NCBI GenBank assembly: GCA_025602905.1
Contig: JAHLKI010000041.1
Coordinates: forward strand, 115,683 to 179,682
Direction: 5' to 3'
Source of the DNA: Phlyctochytrium arcticum
Lineage: Eukaryota; Chytridiomycota; Chytridiomycetes; Chytridiales; Chytridiaceae
DNA length: 64,000 nt
Part shown: positions 49,237 through 61,617 of the stretch, in pieces
Layout of the letters: the number at the start of each line of letters is the position of its first letter
Position numbering within the stretch: position 1 is the stretch's first letter
Translations under genes and position numbers: made by a program
Notes under the pieces: model-generated
Seen by the model: only the letters and a program-made list of their open reading frames with translations
Databases searched by the model: none
Told to the model about the DNA's origin: nothing

Positions 49237-50890
49237 ATGGCTCTGGCGGCGGCGCTACAGCTAGAGGATCCAGAGCTGGTGGACGCCGCAACCCGACTGG
49301 GCTATCAAGGCGCGCGCACAGGTACTTTTGTTGACTCGAGGGGCTTCACAAACAAAAGCATTGCTAACCGTTTCGACCCACATAGTCCGCGAGCTCTTGA
49401 CCTTGGACAAACAGGCCTTGTCAACCAAGAGCCGGGTCTCAGAGACTGTACGGTTTCCTAATCTGTGATTGTGCCTTCTCTCATGCTTACTGACTAGATA
49501 TTCAGACGATTGACCATCTGATTGATCTTGCGATCCAAAGTTCCCTCTGCGAAAACATCTCTGGCGACGAGCTGTTGACGGATGAGGAAGATCATGGACG
49601 CACTCTATCGTCGGGCTGTCCCGAGTAAGCTTTCAACTAGTTGTCTTGCCCCACATCAAGTCTTACGTATAAATTCCAGCCTCGATGAGCTCCTTGAAGG
49701 GGGATTTCAAACAGGGGAGATGGTAGAGGTGGCGGGTCCATCCTCAACCGGCAAAACCCAGGTGACATAAACTGACTATCCCTTTCCAAACAAAACCAGT
49801 TTTCTGACTTGGTCTTTAGCTCATGTTCTTTTCCGCCATCACCTGCACAGCCAGTAACCCAAGTGCATCCGTTCTCTACATCGATTCCGGCAACGCCTTT
49901 TCTGCCGCTCGAATCTCCCAATTGTTTCTGGCTAGTGACCGGTTCGAGAGTTTTCGATTGACTGGGATGGTACGTACCACATGACCCGAATGTATGTTTT
50001 GTAGTATTGACTTTGATTTCCTCCAGGACGTGGAACATGTTCTAGGCCGAATCACACATGTCCCATGCTATGATGCTTACGCCCTGATCGATATATTGGA
50101 ACAGTTGGACGTGAATCTACGGCTCAAAGTGAGTTTTCGAAAGCCTCGCTATCCTTACATTTACAAAAACTCAAATCAAAAGTTTAGGCCGAATCGTTTT
50201 ATCAGGGCCTGCAAATGATGGTTATCGACTCGATCGGATCTGTTCTTGGACCCATCGTCGGATATGGACAACCCCATGGTAAACAAACACCTTCCTACAT
50301 CACATTCACGGCATTTTCTCAAACCAGTACTTTGAAGGGTACGCCATCATGACAACGATTGGTCAAATGATTAAACATATTGCAACCAAATATCATATTG
50401 CCGTCATGGTAAGTCACCTGCCTTTTCCAATCTCGTTCATGATACCAACAGTTTTTTTTTCAGGTGGTCAATTCGGCCGTGTCTACTGATTTTGGGGCAG
50501 GACCAGTCGATCCCAGCCTTGTCCGTACTAAACCTGCGCTGGGCACATTTTGGGGCACAGTCCCATCTATCCGACTCTACCTCTCTCCCTACATCGACAC
50601 TTCATCAGCTTTAAACAAGCGCAGTGGTAGTGGCACCAGCAGCAGCAGCGACAGTGCTACTCAAAGTACCAGCAGCTCTTCAGAAGATGAAGTCTTCACA
50701 TATGAAAACCGGCATGGCGTGGTGATACCTCTTAGGGCCATGAACTGTCGTGTTACATCTTCACATCGCACGGTAGGACCTCTCTCACATTTTGGCAATT
50801 ATTCGAGTTCTTAATTTTGGAGGGTTGTAGGTTCCGGACCGTGAGTGCAAGATTTACCTTGGTGGATCCGAAGTCATTAGTGGTCCTTAA
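49237..50890 (+). CDS. RAD51D: RAD51D-like recombinase paralogue
   Basis: RAD51 paralogue acting in homologous recombination, known to form part of the BCDX2 complex in animals. About seven or more exons with short introns. The N-terminal helical part begins MALAAALQLEDPELVDAATR. The ATPase core starts SSGCPDLDELLEGGFQTGE and continues with Walker A AGPSSTGKTQ. The next exons give SVLYIDSGNAFSAARI and the Walker B-type strand MMVIDSIGSVLGPIVGYGQP. The end has PALGTFWGTVPSIRLYL, which resembles the RAD51D C-terminal ALGxxWxxxPSxRxxL pattern rather than RAD51B or XRCC3. A Ser-rich low-complexity insert lies near 50600-50690. Stop at 50888-50890. Start taken at the ATG at 49237; an upstream ATG at 49171 is out of frame. 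Confidence 0.8.
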
Positions 50891-53800
50891 TATGTTGTCT
50901 GACCCTTTTACATACATTTGTACATTTGGTGCATAATACACACATGAATCAAACTGATTATGGATGCGGCGGGTTTAACCTATACGAGAGGAGAGAAATG
51001 ATTGTTGATCTCACAAAGGCAAGGCAACTACTATAGGCCAGAGGCACTACTAGACCAGTGACAGGAGGCCATCGATATTTGGTTATCATGACTGTGCCAC
51101 ACGCCATCACGTGTCTTTGGATTCTCGCCTGGGAATTTCCCGCCTTGCTCAGACAATCTAGCCGCCTGGAGGGGCGAACGTGGAGACAATGTTCCACCAC
51201 TCCTCAACCAACCTATGCTCAAGACCCAGATCACCCTCGCTCAGAACCTCTCTCCACTACTGAGATCCCGTCAATCGCGGGATCGCCTGACACCCGCAAA
51301 AGTTACCTCGCCCACTTTCCTCTCTCTCCGGGAACTCTTTGAATGGGTAGCGGCCTTTGCACGCGCCAGGTTGACTCGCAAATCACAAAAGGTAGTAACA
51401 TTTTTGTAACATGCAATAGTAGAGACCGCATTCACTGACAGTTTGGCAAAGATAAAAAAAATGATATATCGCGGATTCGTCTCATTTAAAAACAACAACA
51501 TAAACGAATACGTCGTTGGCATCATTTCCACCGCTCTGTTGTCTACAGCCAGTTGCATGTACGTCAAGTGCGTTCACCAGGTCGAATTTGATTATTTGCT
51601 TATAAGAGTGAACGGCATAAGCGTAGGTTGCGTAAATTATTTGGGGTACGCCCTGAGAGGGGTGCAGTAGAAGTCAGCAAGTAATGACATAGATGGCGTC
51701 CATGATATGTTGAAGATCGCAAAGAAAAAGTAGTCCGTAAGTAACACCATGGCCGTTGTTGAAATGGATGGTGACAATAGGATGGACGGTGATGGATAGC
51801 ATTGCAATTAGGTATTGTGAGTGGAGAAAAGGCGCTGCAAATCAGCCTCTTACCTTTCGAAAACCACCCTTTCCAGACCTTCTCCGTTTTGAGAGCGGAT
51901 CGACTGCCAAAGTTCAACTCAATCAATCCCATGGCGCGGGGGGCCCATGTCGAGCACACGAACTGAAGTCATGACTATGAGCTAGCAAAGAAAGTAGTGG
52001 GTACGGCCGTATGGAGGTGGGAAAGTTTTTTTTCTGGAGGCGGTTTGGTATAGGCGAGGAGTTTTGACGGCTGTCAAAATCGAGTGACAGTTCTGTGCTG
52101 CGTGGGAACGAATATCCCGCCTGACTGTGCCACTGTGGCGTGCTGGAAGCTGACTCAACTGAGTCTCAGAGAAAAGCGGATGGAGAACCTTGAGGATCCG
52201 GAGGAGAACGGACGGGTACGAAAGGATATGTGCAATAATATTGAAGTATTTTGTGCAGAAATTTACTGGAAGAAAAGAGAAATGGAAGATATATGGCAGC
52301 CAGCCAGCAGGGCTATAGGCAACCTCAAACTCTGCAATATCTGATTATCAATTAGGCTGATTCGCATGATGTTTTGTAAAGCAGTTCTTTCTTCTGCACA
52401 AGACAGAAACATCTCCAAAGGTGAACAACCAGGTTCTGATATGGATTTTACAGAGAATGTTTGTCCCCTTCCGCCCTTTTACGCCATCGGTACCCCAATT
52501 TAAGTCCAGAAATTAATTCCCCTGGTCAACATATCTTCCGAAATTCCACCCAGTCCCTACAGTCCATTTGGAGGATACATGAAGGTTGTTTCTCGTCAGG
52601 TGCATGTACGTGCACCAAGCGCATAGTACACGAGATGTTTCTGTTTGAAAATTTGACACTTGGGTTGACCGCTGGCATGTTGTCATCGATACAACGCCCG
52701 CCGTGGAGGATACACGAAGGTTGTTCCACTTGAAACGCACGAATGTGCACTAGGCGCATAGTATACGAGATCTTTCTGTTTGAAAATTGCCCCTTAGTCA
52801 TTGAATATCTGTACGTGGAACGTAAGTAAATGTTGAGATGATTGAAGAGAATAGAAAATAGAAGCGAGAGCATATGCAGCAGTCGGCGGACCCCAAACTG
52901 TTGTGGAAACGCGAGCCAATGGTGTAGGAAGCTAACGAGCAAACCTAGACCCCGAGATGCCATAGTTCTCTTCCCACGGAGGGCATCTCGTCCTATACAG
53001 CCGCAAACAGCTTGGACGTTGGATGGTGTCCTGGAACGGACGACCCATTCTGTTTTTTTCCGGTGAGGTGCAAGCAGGGTCCTGGACATATTTGGACAAC
53101 ACCCAGAGCGATTATGGGAAAGCCGGTTGCCGGAGACGAGCAACTAGTCACACCGACGCACTGTAACGCTCTCACAATACCTTCACAGCGTCTGCGCGCT
53201 CGACATTGCACTGCATGATCGACCGAGCGCGTAGAGGACGCGTCGCCCGCCAGCCACTCCCGGAGCCACTCGTCGCGAACTCTCCCCCGACACATTGAAG
53301 CAGCTGTTCGGGTCTCGAAATAGTTATACCATTCAAATTTCTTGGGATCTCCGCGTCCATCTCGATTGGTGAAATCTCTCGGAGTATACCATTTAGACTT
53401 GCTCATAGGTCGCTACCGGCCACCCCTACTGTGTTCTGTGTGCATCTTTTGACGATGGGGGGAGAACCTCGCTTGACGAAGTGGTGAAATCTCCAGGAAC
53501 TGGTCTCAGCTGCAAGTTGGGGCACTTGTCCAGACAGAGTGGAACTGGTCACTAGTTTCTGCCCTAGTGCACTGCAGTCCATAGTACATGTGGACTGTGG
53601 TGAAAGTTCCATATCTGTACCCATAGTATATATTATATACAGAGATATTGCTCTCGGGATACAGACGACGCTAAAGAAGAGAGTCTTGTCGGAGTCTGGA
53701 AACTTGAAGACGGTTTTGCCAGTTGCCATCACTTCTAATCCAATGTCCCATTATCCAACTGTGAAAGAGCGACAGAGCACTTCAACTTCAACTGCTTTAA

Positions 53801-54154
53801 ACAGATTGAACAAAGTCCGAGTGCGTTCATGACTTCACGGCACCGTTTGTTTAGTGGAGAGCCCATCTGCTTTCCCGGACATTAACGGCTTCATTGAGCA
53901 AATGTTCCTCATGATGGCTGCGGACTGTTGGCCTTTCTACTATAGCTTAGAATTCCTTGTACCCACTCTCTTCCCCTTCGACCTCTCTTTGGCTTGTTAT
54001 TTCGCTTGTTTGTATAAGTTTTGCTCAAAATAAAATTGTCTTTACACTCATCATTTGATTTCGGATTTCAACTTCAAGTCCGATTCGCGATTTCCGCTCG
54101 CATTTCGCGTGGCAAATCCTAAGATCGAGGAAGAAATCCCAAGCAACTCTCGCA
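50891..54154. other. Gene-poor region between RAD51D and condensin
   Basis: 3.3 kb without a gene I can support. A plus-strand stretch at about 51200-51390 (TPTFLSLRELFEWVAAFARA) and a minus-strand one at 53290-53406 (KWYTPRDFTNRDGRGDPKKF) look protein-like and may be exons of unrecognised or decayed genes. The remainder has overlapping random frames. Confidence 0.4.
52570..52788 (+). repeat. Diverged direct repeat pair (~75-85 bp units)
   Basis: Units at about 52570-52653 and 52715-52788 share GGAGGATACA, GAAGGTTGTT, GCGCATAGTA and CTGTTTGAAAATT with scattered differences. Offset is about 140-145 bp. Probably an old local duplication or TE fragment. Confidence 0.65.
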
Positions 54155-57100
54155 ATGACAACAGTGGCCCATGTCTTTCAGGATGCCGTACGAACCGCTT
54201 CAAGTCATCGAAAGAATATCGTCGTCCTCCGCAAACTCCATCTTAAACAAGGCACGCTTATCGAAAGCGACTTTTGGCAATGCCTTCTTCATATAATGCC
54301 AGTCCAGAAGGGGAACGCAGAGGCCGAACGAGCAGTCAAGTTTCTAGCGGCTTACCTAGAGGCAATGGACCAGGATGTCAATGGAAAAGGAGGTTCGTTC
54401 TGTTGTTGTGTGGGGAAAGGCATATGGAACTGTAATTGCTCACGCCTTTGTTTATAGTTCCAGCAAATGCGACCGAACTCAAAAGTAGTCTTGTTCATAA
54501 GCTGCTGTTTCAAACTCTCCGTGGAGCACGAGCAAAGGACAAGGTGGTTCGATACCGTGTATGTCAAATAGTTGCCGTCCTACTCAATCAGGTCGATGAA
54601 CTAGAGTATGGCCATCATGTGTACTTGATGAAATCAATTTCGCTGATAGATTGTGTGTTGTAGGAGTGATGAGGCGTACTTTATGATTCGAGACCATCTG
54701 ATGGAGCGAACTCGCGACAAGGAGGCCACTGTCCGCGTTCAGGCTGCCACGAGCTCTTTCCCGGCTTCAGGTATCTTTCTGCTACCTTAGTACTCGCAAG
54801 GCCTATACTGAATAGATTGACGTTCAAAGGAGGGTCGGAACGATGATGAAGAGGATCCCATCCGTGACTGCCTTCTCAACCATGCTCCAACACGATCCAA
54901 ATGCGTAAGTTGCCCGCGCTCAGAATTTACCTGTAGCAAAACGATGATATCTAAAATGACAACCCAATAGAGATGTTCGCAAAGCCGTTCTCTGGAATAT
55001 CGAGGTCAACTCCATTTCCCTCCCCTATATGCTTCAACGCGCGCGTGATGTGGATGCGCAAGTCAGAAAGCTGGCATTCATGAAGGTTGGAGAAGACGTT
55101 AAGAAAATGACATTGTTGACCGTGCCAGAGCGAGATGCACTCATGAACAGCGGCCTTTCAGACCGGTAAGCTAGCTCGCTTACGGCGCATTTTTAGCCGC
55201 TCATCCTTTTTGTTGTCCGTTAGTGATAGCAATGTACAAAAGAGTTGTGTGAAATTGATGTGTGAGAAGTGGCTTCCTCAGTGCGACGGCGACATGATGA
55301 CTGTGGGTTTGAGATGGCTTCATTTGACTATTGGTCTGAGCTCAAAAAAAACCTGTAGTTTCTACGAAAGATGGACGTCATTGACGGCAAAGCTGCTGAA
55401 TCCGCCGTGCGGGCATTCCTATTGGCCAATCCATCACTCGACATCCCTTATAATGCAGAGACTTGGAACAACCTGGACGTTGAAGAGGCTGCATTTTTGC
55501 GATCCGCCATCGTACACTTTGCCGAGGATGGGGTAAAATCGTTCAATGTTTATGCTGTATGTAAATTTTTGTCTTAACTAGTTGTGTGTCCGCAGATGGA
55601 AGATGAGCTGGAAGCGGCTCTTCCACCACTGATTGAGCATTCGGATATACTCAAAAGATATTCTCTCCTCATGGCGCAAACGGAGGACCAAGCCGAGAAA
55701 ATTGCCTTTGGGTTCATTTTGAAACAGTTGCTGTTGACTGCCGAACAACAAGACTTTACGGATGAAATGGGCCGAAGAGAAATGCTCATCTCACTGCGTA
55801 AGTCTAAATTTTGGATCATCGTGGTCCACATCGTGGCCAAGCTATCTTCAATTGACCCGCCGAACTCCTTTAGGTGATATTTTGAGTTCCGTAGACCTTT
55901 CCAAGGAAAATATCCTGATTGCGGTGGGCATACTGAAAAAACTCTCTTTAAATGAGGGTGACTTTACAAGGTTTTCTTTGCTTTCCAATAGTTGCATTTA
56001 AAGATACCATCACTCATTCGTTGTACTCTTAGAGTCATTATTGAGATTCTGTACACAATCTACGATCCGGAGACAATGGAGTCGGGGGAGATGGATGAGG
56101 AACTAGACGAAATCGAAAAGAGCATGCTGTTGCTCAAATGCCTGGATCTGACTGCTTGTGTACTGGAATGTACCGAAGAGGTAATGCTCTCTCACGATGA
56201 TTACCAAGGGTCATCGCCTGTTAATCACATTTTTATCCTAGAACCTGCGCGAAAACTCTGCCATGAATGGCATTCTGACCACCTTTATCCTGCCGGCACT
56301 TAAAAACGAGCATGGGGCAATTCAATACGCCGGGCTCCAGAACTTGGGCCTGATGTGTTTGCTGGATAAGGTGGGTACTGCGTTTGCATCTTCAGTTACA
56401 TAAAGTCGCTCATCCTTTACCCTCAAGGATTTGGCAAAATCACATTTGCCCATTTTCACAAGCGCGTTCGTGGATAATCGGCAGGCCATTTCGCTGCTTG
56501 CTTTGAAGGTATGTGTTTGCAAAGACTGAGTGGTGCAATGCAATTCAGGTCTTACAACCACATCCCCTTAGGAATTTTTCGATTTGACGATTCTTTTTGG
56601 CCCAAGCCTTCTGGCTGACAGCGGGGTATGTGCACGTCGTATCTCCCACATCGTATTCCCAAATAATGACACATTCTATATCCACAGGCTCTCTCAGAAG
56701 TCATTAGTGAGACCTTACAGTGTGACGACGAGGAATTGTTGGCACTTGCTGTCGAAGGCGCCGCAAAGCTCATGATCCTCGGATACCTAAGCGACCCCAC
56801 AGTAAGAATTTTGCTCCTGTTTGTTAGTTCTTTTTCGCAAGATGAATTAGACCTTCTGTAGATCTTACAACAAATCATCATTCTCTACTTCCACCCGCTC
56901 ACCAAAGACATGAACCGTCTTCGTCAATGTCTGAGTTACTTTCTTCCCGTGTATTCGCACGCGTCATGCAAACATCAAAAGTTGCTCCGCACGGTTTGTG
57001 AATTACTTTGAAATCACTATAGGACTTTGTATGCTGAACTTATGAAACGTCAGGTCATTGTTCCGTGTTTGCAAATTCTTATTCAGGAACATGTGGTCAG

Positions 57101-57864
57101 CAAAGACGCCATGATTCAGCCGTTACAAATTGGACAGCAGTTGGTCGATTGGACGGATGTCCGCAAAGTTGTAGGGTAATGAATTTCTCACTGTCCACGT
57201 TCCGGAAGGAGGCAAATGTGCTAATCAGTGATCAAATAGGTTTGAGCGCGGGTCGGCAGATGTAGATGAAGGGCTCCACGCCGACCTCGCCATTGATTTG
57301 CTTGAGGCAAGCATTTTGGATGAAGATTTGGGTATGTAAAGCAGTTTTCCGACCATTTATATTCACGCAGGACTAATAACAACAAATCACTTTGATAGCA
57401 ACCCAAAAATTATTTTGCCAGCTGTTGAACCGGCTCTATTTCGGATCGTTTGCCGGCCTCGAGCGAATCGCGCGGGTAGCGGAATTAATTAATACTCTGA
57501 AAGAGGCAGTACCTTCCAATTCGCCCATTCTGCCCAACCTTCGCAAGTAAGTGTCGATAGTTGTGTAATCTCGCCCTGCATTCATTCTGAGCATCTCTCC
57601 TTTAGGTTTGCCAAGACGATCTCGGATATGAATGAAGCTTCATTCACGCAAGAGACAGAGACCGAGTTCCTCGCTCTTCAAACGCTCACGACAGCTCTGA
57701 GCGAATTGCGGATCGAACTGGGCGGCCCGGCTGCTGCAGCCGCTGTCGATATGGGGTCCACTGACACTGTGGGCGGGCTTGTAAGGGGAAGTGGTGAACC
57801 TGAGCCCGAGGCTGATGCCCAGGATGGCGAGGAGGATGATGAGGAGGAGGAGGACTCCTCTTAG
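54155..57864 (+). CDS. YCG1: Condensin subunit G (CAP-G / YCG1 / Cnd3)
   Basis: Non-SMC HEAT-repeat subunit of condensin, which binds DNA and compacts chromosomes in mitosis. Multi-exon. It begins MTTVAHVFQDAVRTASSHRK, then has KGNAEAERAVKFLAAYLEAM, the N-terminal HEAT repeat pattern of the family. KDKVVRYRVCQIVAVLLNQV, YEVRKAVLWN-like segments (about 54970-55020) and GRREMLISLRKS follow as successive HEAT repeats. LYFHPLTKDMNRLRQCLSYF (about 56884-56945) is a recognisable CAP-G motif. The C terminus is acidic (Glu/Asp run at 57800-57860). At least 12 short introns. Exon borders were followed approximately; the gene appears intact. Confidence 0.88.
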
Positions 57865-57897
57865 TGGTTGCAGGAATTGCAATATACCAGCCAATTT

Positions 57898-58530
57898 CAT
57901 GCATTGTGCCGGAAGAACTTGAGTCCCAACCAGTTGAAAAATATGAAATAGATGAAGGCTGGCCCGAGCTGCGGGATCAATAGTGCATAATATGACTCTT
58001 TTGGTACACGCCTGGTATTCTGTCAAGAGATCCAAGGGGGTTCAAAAGCCTAGCAGTGGGGATGCTTGATTTTAATCAACGGTCCTTACCTTTTCGCTCA
58101 GCAATTGTACGAGCTGCTCAGAATCTCGGAGCACTGGTGTTCGGAATAGGTACCACATTCCCACACAAAAATAGAAAATCGTCACGCTCAAGAGAACCCA
58201 TCCGTAGATCCAGGTGTTGTCTCCAATCTGATCCGAATAATCATCCCCATCCAATCTAAAGTCTCCGTCGTCCGAGTCGGTAAAGGGCAATGACCAGGTC
58301 AGCTTTGAGCGTGGGGAAGGGGGTAAGCGTAGGGCCTTGGTAGAGCTGGAAAACGCAGCAGAAGAGGAAAAGAAGCGGCGACGGCGGCTGCGGGTGATTG
58401 GTTCTGCTTCATTGTCGGAGAGGGAGACGGTGGAGGGCGGATCCGGCGTACCGCCCCGCGGAATGTAGAGCAAAGGAAGGGAGGCAGAGTGCGGGATTCG
58501 AGCGGAAAGCGTCGAGCGCTCTTCTTCCAT
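57898..58530 (-). CDS. PIG-Y-like subunit of GPI-GlcNAc transferase
   Basis: Small membrane protein of the complex that starts GPI-anchor synthesis at the ER. Two exons: from an ATG (58530 chosen, giving MEEERSTLSARIPHS; 58587 and 58647 are alternatives) to 58090, and 58019-57898, joined in phase across a 70-nt GT-AG intron. A Ser/Arg-rich cytosolic N terminus leads to transmembrane helix 1 (WIYGWVLLSVTIFYFCVGMW). Exon 2 encodes SYYALLIPQLGPAFIYFIFF followed by NWLGLKFFRHN. The helix with the closing W-x-G-x-K-x-F-R-H-N is what I know from PIG-Y. The intron had hidden the C terminus. The 5' region overlaps the divergent PPTase start. Confidence 0.72.
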
Positions 58531-58645
58531 GTAAATCAGAAACTTGCGTGATGATGATCTTGGGTATTTTACCTCTGGCGACGGCATCTGGCCGCTATTA
58601 TTATGATCGTCGGAGTTGATAAGTTGACTGTGCCACTTGAAAGTC

Positions 58646-59713
58646 ATGGCGAGCACCCAAGACCACCTTGCCAATTTTCCTCCATCTCAAGATTCTCAAC
58701 GCTACAGTTATAAACCCTGGCGTGAACCAATGTCCCCGCGACTCATCAAGTGGGCGTTCAATGTCTCAAATTGGGATCCGGACCCTGTTGTAAGAACTTT
58801 CTGCGCGCTCGTAAACATCCAACAAATGTCATCCTGAACAAATTTCCCAGCTTCTAAGCATGTTGACCAGCAAGCTACCCCCAACGGAACGCAGTCGAAT
58901 AAAAGAATTTCGATTTCCCATTGACGGTTGCCGTGCGCTCCTGGGTCAGATCTTGATCCGCGTAGCGATCCTCGTACTGTTGGACGACCAGCACTTGCAG
59001 TGGGACGACATTGATGTGCAAAGAACCGAATTTGGAAAGCCATACCTGGTGCGATCGGATACAATCTTTGAGGGATAGGCCATTCGCGCTGAAAAAAACC
59101 TTCATCCAGGCTCGGCCGGAAGGGACCAATGTTCAATTTAACCTGTCACATCACGGAGACTGGATCATCATTGCTGCCGGGTTTGGTGCACCGCTCGGGG
59201 TGGACGTAGCCAAAGTTGAGCTGGCTCCTTCGGATACGATCACTTCCTTTTTCGACATGTTTGACGAGTATTTTACCCGAACTGAGTGGGCATATATTCG
59301 GGGACGGGGGTGGCATCCGAGGATACCACCAATTGGGTGGAAGACGCGCGTTTGCATCGCTTTTACCACTTGTGGTCTCTGAAAGAGAGTTATGTCAAAG
59401 CCCTCGGGTTGGGTTTAGGACTGGAGCTCAGGAGAATTGAGTTTACGATAGCAGGGCCAGACGAGAGTGGAGGCGCAGGAGACACATTTGAACAGGTGCG
59501 GCGGCCTAGTTGTGTGAAATCCTTGGGAAAGCAGTAACTTAAAGCCCATTAACCTAGATCACTGAGAACTTGGCCAAGACAATGGTGACAGTGTCACAGG
59601 ATGGTATACCCCAATCCGGCTTTTACTTTGCTATTTCCTACTTGGACTCGGTGCATCCGGCTGCCTTATGCCGACAGGAACCTTCTTCTCCCGGCAAACA
59701 AACCGCTTTTTGA
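58646..59713 (+). CDS. 4'-phosphopantetheinyl transferase (Lys5/AASDHPPT type), one frame break
   Basis: Transfers phosphopantetheine from CoA to carrier proteins (alpha-aminoadipate reductase in fungal lysine synthesis, and fatty acid or polyketide carriers). Exon 1 (MASTQDHLANFPPSQ) ends IKWAFNVSNWDPDP. Exon 2 contains RIKEFRFPIDGCRALLGQIL. Exon 3 has FNLSHHGDWIIIAA, then LGVDVAKVE (metal-binding Asp), and ends FTRTEWAYI. The conserved FYHLWSLKESYVKALGLGLG (WxxKES motif) then follows in a different frame; the break falls in the G-rich run at 59301-59310. A last exon ends at 59711-59713. The frame break may be a homopolymer error. The ATG overlaps, on the opposite strand, an alternative start of the PIG-Y-like gene. 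Confidence 0.82.
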
Positions 59714-60259
59714 GACAGTACAGTGGGATTTCATCAGTCCCTTTGTTCTACTAACATAGCATAGGACGAAAGCAAATGGCGTGTTTATCATGCGCAAGTA
59801 GATTGATCGACCTGCAATCGACCACGCCGCTCAGAGTACAGTCGGTATATAGAAGATGCAGTACAGACGTAGCGAGAGAATTGTCTGGGATTTTACGAAA
59901 AATCTCATCAGATAGGATAATGAATCTGTTCTACAATTTAATCCTGGAAACTGGTTACACTCCGCAGCTCACATGGGTGTGTAATAACCTCTAGATGGAT
60001 ATTTCCCACTTATCGGTGATACCACATTCGTCAATGTTGGGTTGGACGTCTTCGTTGGGATACAAGAGGGAAAATGCTGCAGGACAAGGACGTATTTTTG
60101 CACAAGCTACGCCATAGATCTATTAGTAAAAGAGGCTCGAGGGTTGTCGAAGAAAGCTAATTATTGCCAAAATTGCATGGAAAGCACGATCATGCGATTG
60201 AAAAAATATACAAGGGGGGATGTAGTGATGGAGACAGTATACGGGGGAAGTCAACTTTC
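59714..60259. other. Intergenic region PPTase / YIP1
   Basis: No supportable gene; it holds the 3' ends of two convergent genes. Confidence 0.4.
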
Positions 60260-61289
60260 CTAAAAGATGGCAAGCAACGCGAACGCGCTGTATAATAGTC
60301 CGACGGGTATGCTACGAGCAAGCGTTGCTCATTCATGGAGAGGACGGTAGTAAACATGACTGATGCCGAATAGGTGCACCATAAGACAGATAGCGCGCCA
60401 AGGATCAGACCGATGACATGTCCACTGTAATACAATAGGTCAGATACATGAAGAGCGAGAGACTACCGATGAGCACTTGCCTTAACTGCAGGAGCGTTGA
60501 GAACGAACTCAGCACGACCATCGGCAGTAAACAGTATCCCAGGACACTAGCAGTCCGATAACCATCAATTCCAGACTCGCTCATCAAATTCAAGATCGCA
60601 TAAACCGATGCGACCCCAAGCATTGCTACACCGTAAACGTATCCAAAGTGGACCTTTCCCGACTGTTACAGATAAATGATTAATCATTCGTACTTGCTTT
60701 GAGGTGAAAAGGGATGCCAAACTTACCAGCAGCAAGAAGCCACCAAAGGCTAGGCAAAACAATATTGGTCCTGCCAAATCAGTGTCGTCCATAATGTTCT
60801 TGTCGACCGCCCTCAGAGGATTCAGCACAGTGAGACCCTCCAAGCCAATGTGAGCTTTCGGCAAGCCTCGATGTATACAGAAGCCATCTCATACCTTCTT
60901 TTTTATATGACCAAAATTTATACCAAGCTCTAGAAATGTAAGACTTAGCTTACGTCTCTTCCCAAAGCAGACTTTGACGCAAACTTACCTTGCAGCAATG
61001 ATGGTTCTTCTGCAAATCCTGCGGTTGTGAACGCTGCACGGATACTGCTCCATGTCACTGGTCCCGCCACTGCTGGATACGCGTATCCCGGCCCGCTCGC
61101 CGCCCCGACCCCATACTGCCCTGCAGAACCTGCCGCCCCAAATCCACCACCGGCTCCTCCACCGTAAGCCTGTGGAGCATTTGTGCCCTTGTCGTTATAC
61201 GAAAATTGCTGGAATTCGAGGTTGGGACTGGGTGCATAGCCGGCCGCAGCGGGAGCGCCGGACTGACCGTACAGGTAGTTGCTTTGCAT
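60260..61289 (-). CDS. YIP1: YIP1/YIPF5-family Golgi membrane protein
   Basis: Multispanning ER/Golgi membrane protein that binds Rab/Ypt GTPases and acts in vesicle transport. Exon 1 (ATG 61289) encodes a Gly/Ala/Tyr/Pro-rich cytosolic region (QSNYLYGQSGAPAAAGYAPS), then WSSIRAAFTTAGFAEEPSLL. A short exon gives the conserved ELGINFGHI. Next comes VLNPLRAVDKNIMDDTDLAG, and DLAGP(I) is the family signature. Transmembrane exons include LLSGKVHFGYVYGVAMLG and SVLWCTYSASVMFTTVLSM. Near the end, LLVAYP is followed by the expected hydrophobic C terminus only after a one-base frame change at the C run (GGG on plus strand, 60305-60307). Stop in the corrected frame is at 60260-60262. Confidence 0.85.
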
Positions 61290-61617
61290 AGCTATCCCGG
61301 GGTCTTCTAGAGATCTGGCAGTAGTGGTGTTCCCTGCCTTTTACTGATAGGTATTGAGTAATTGTTGTACGATCTTGGTCGTTTGGATTTGGAGATTTGT
61401 TTTGCCAAAAACCCACGACTCATCCGCTCAAATTTAACACCAGCGGGGCATATCCTGAGTGGCTGTGCATTTGGCCAAGCGCGAAATCATTGACAGCATT
61501 CATCTTGGAATCAGTGGAATCATTGCCGGAAACTCGAAAACTCAGACTCCCAATACCCATCGTATTCCATAGTAATCAAGGAGGGTTCCCAGGCTGCCCA
61601 TATTGCCGATTTGCACC

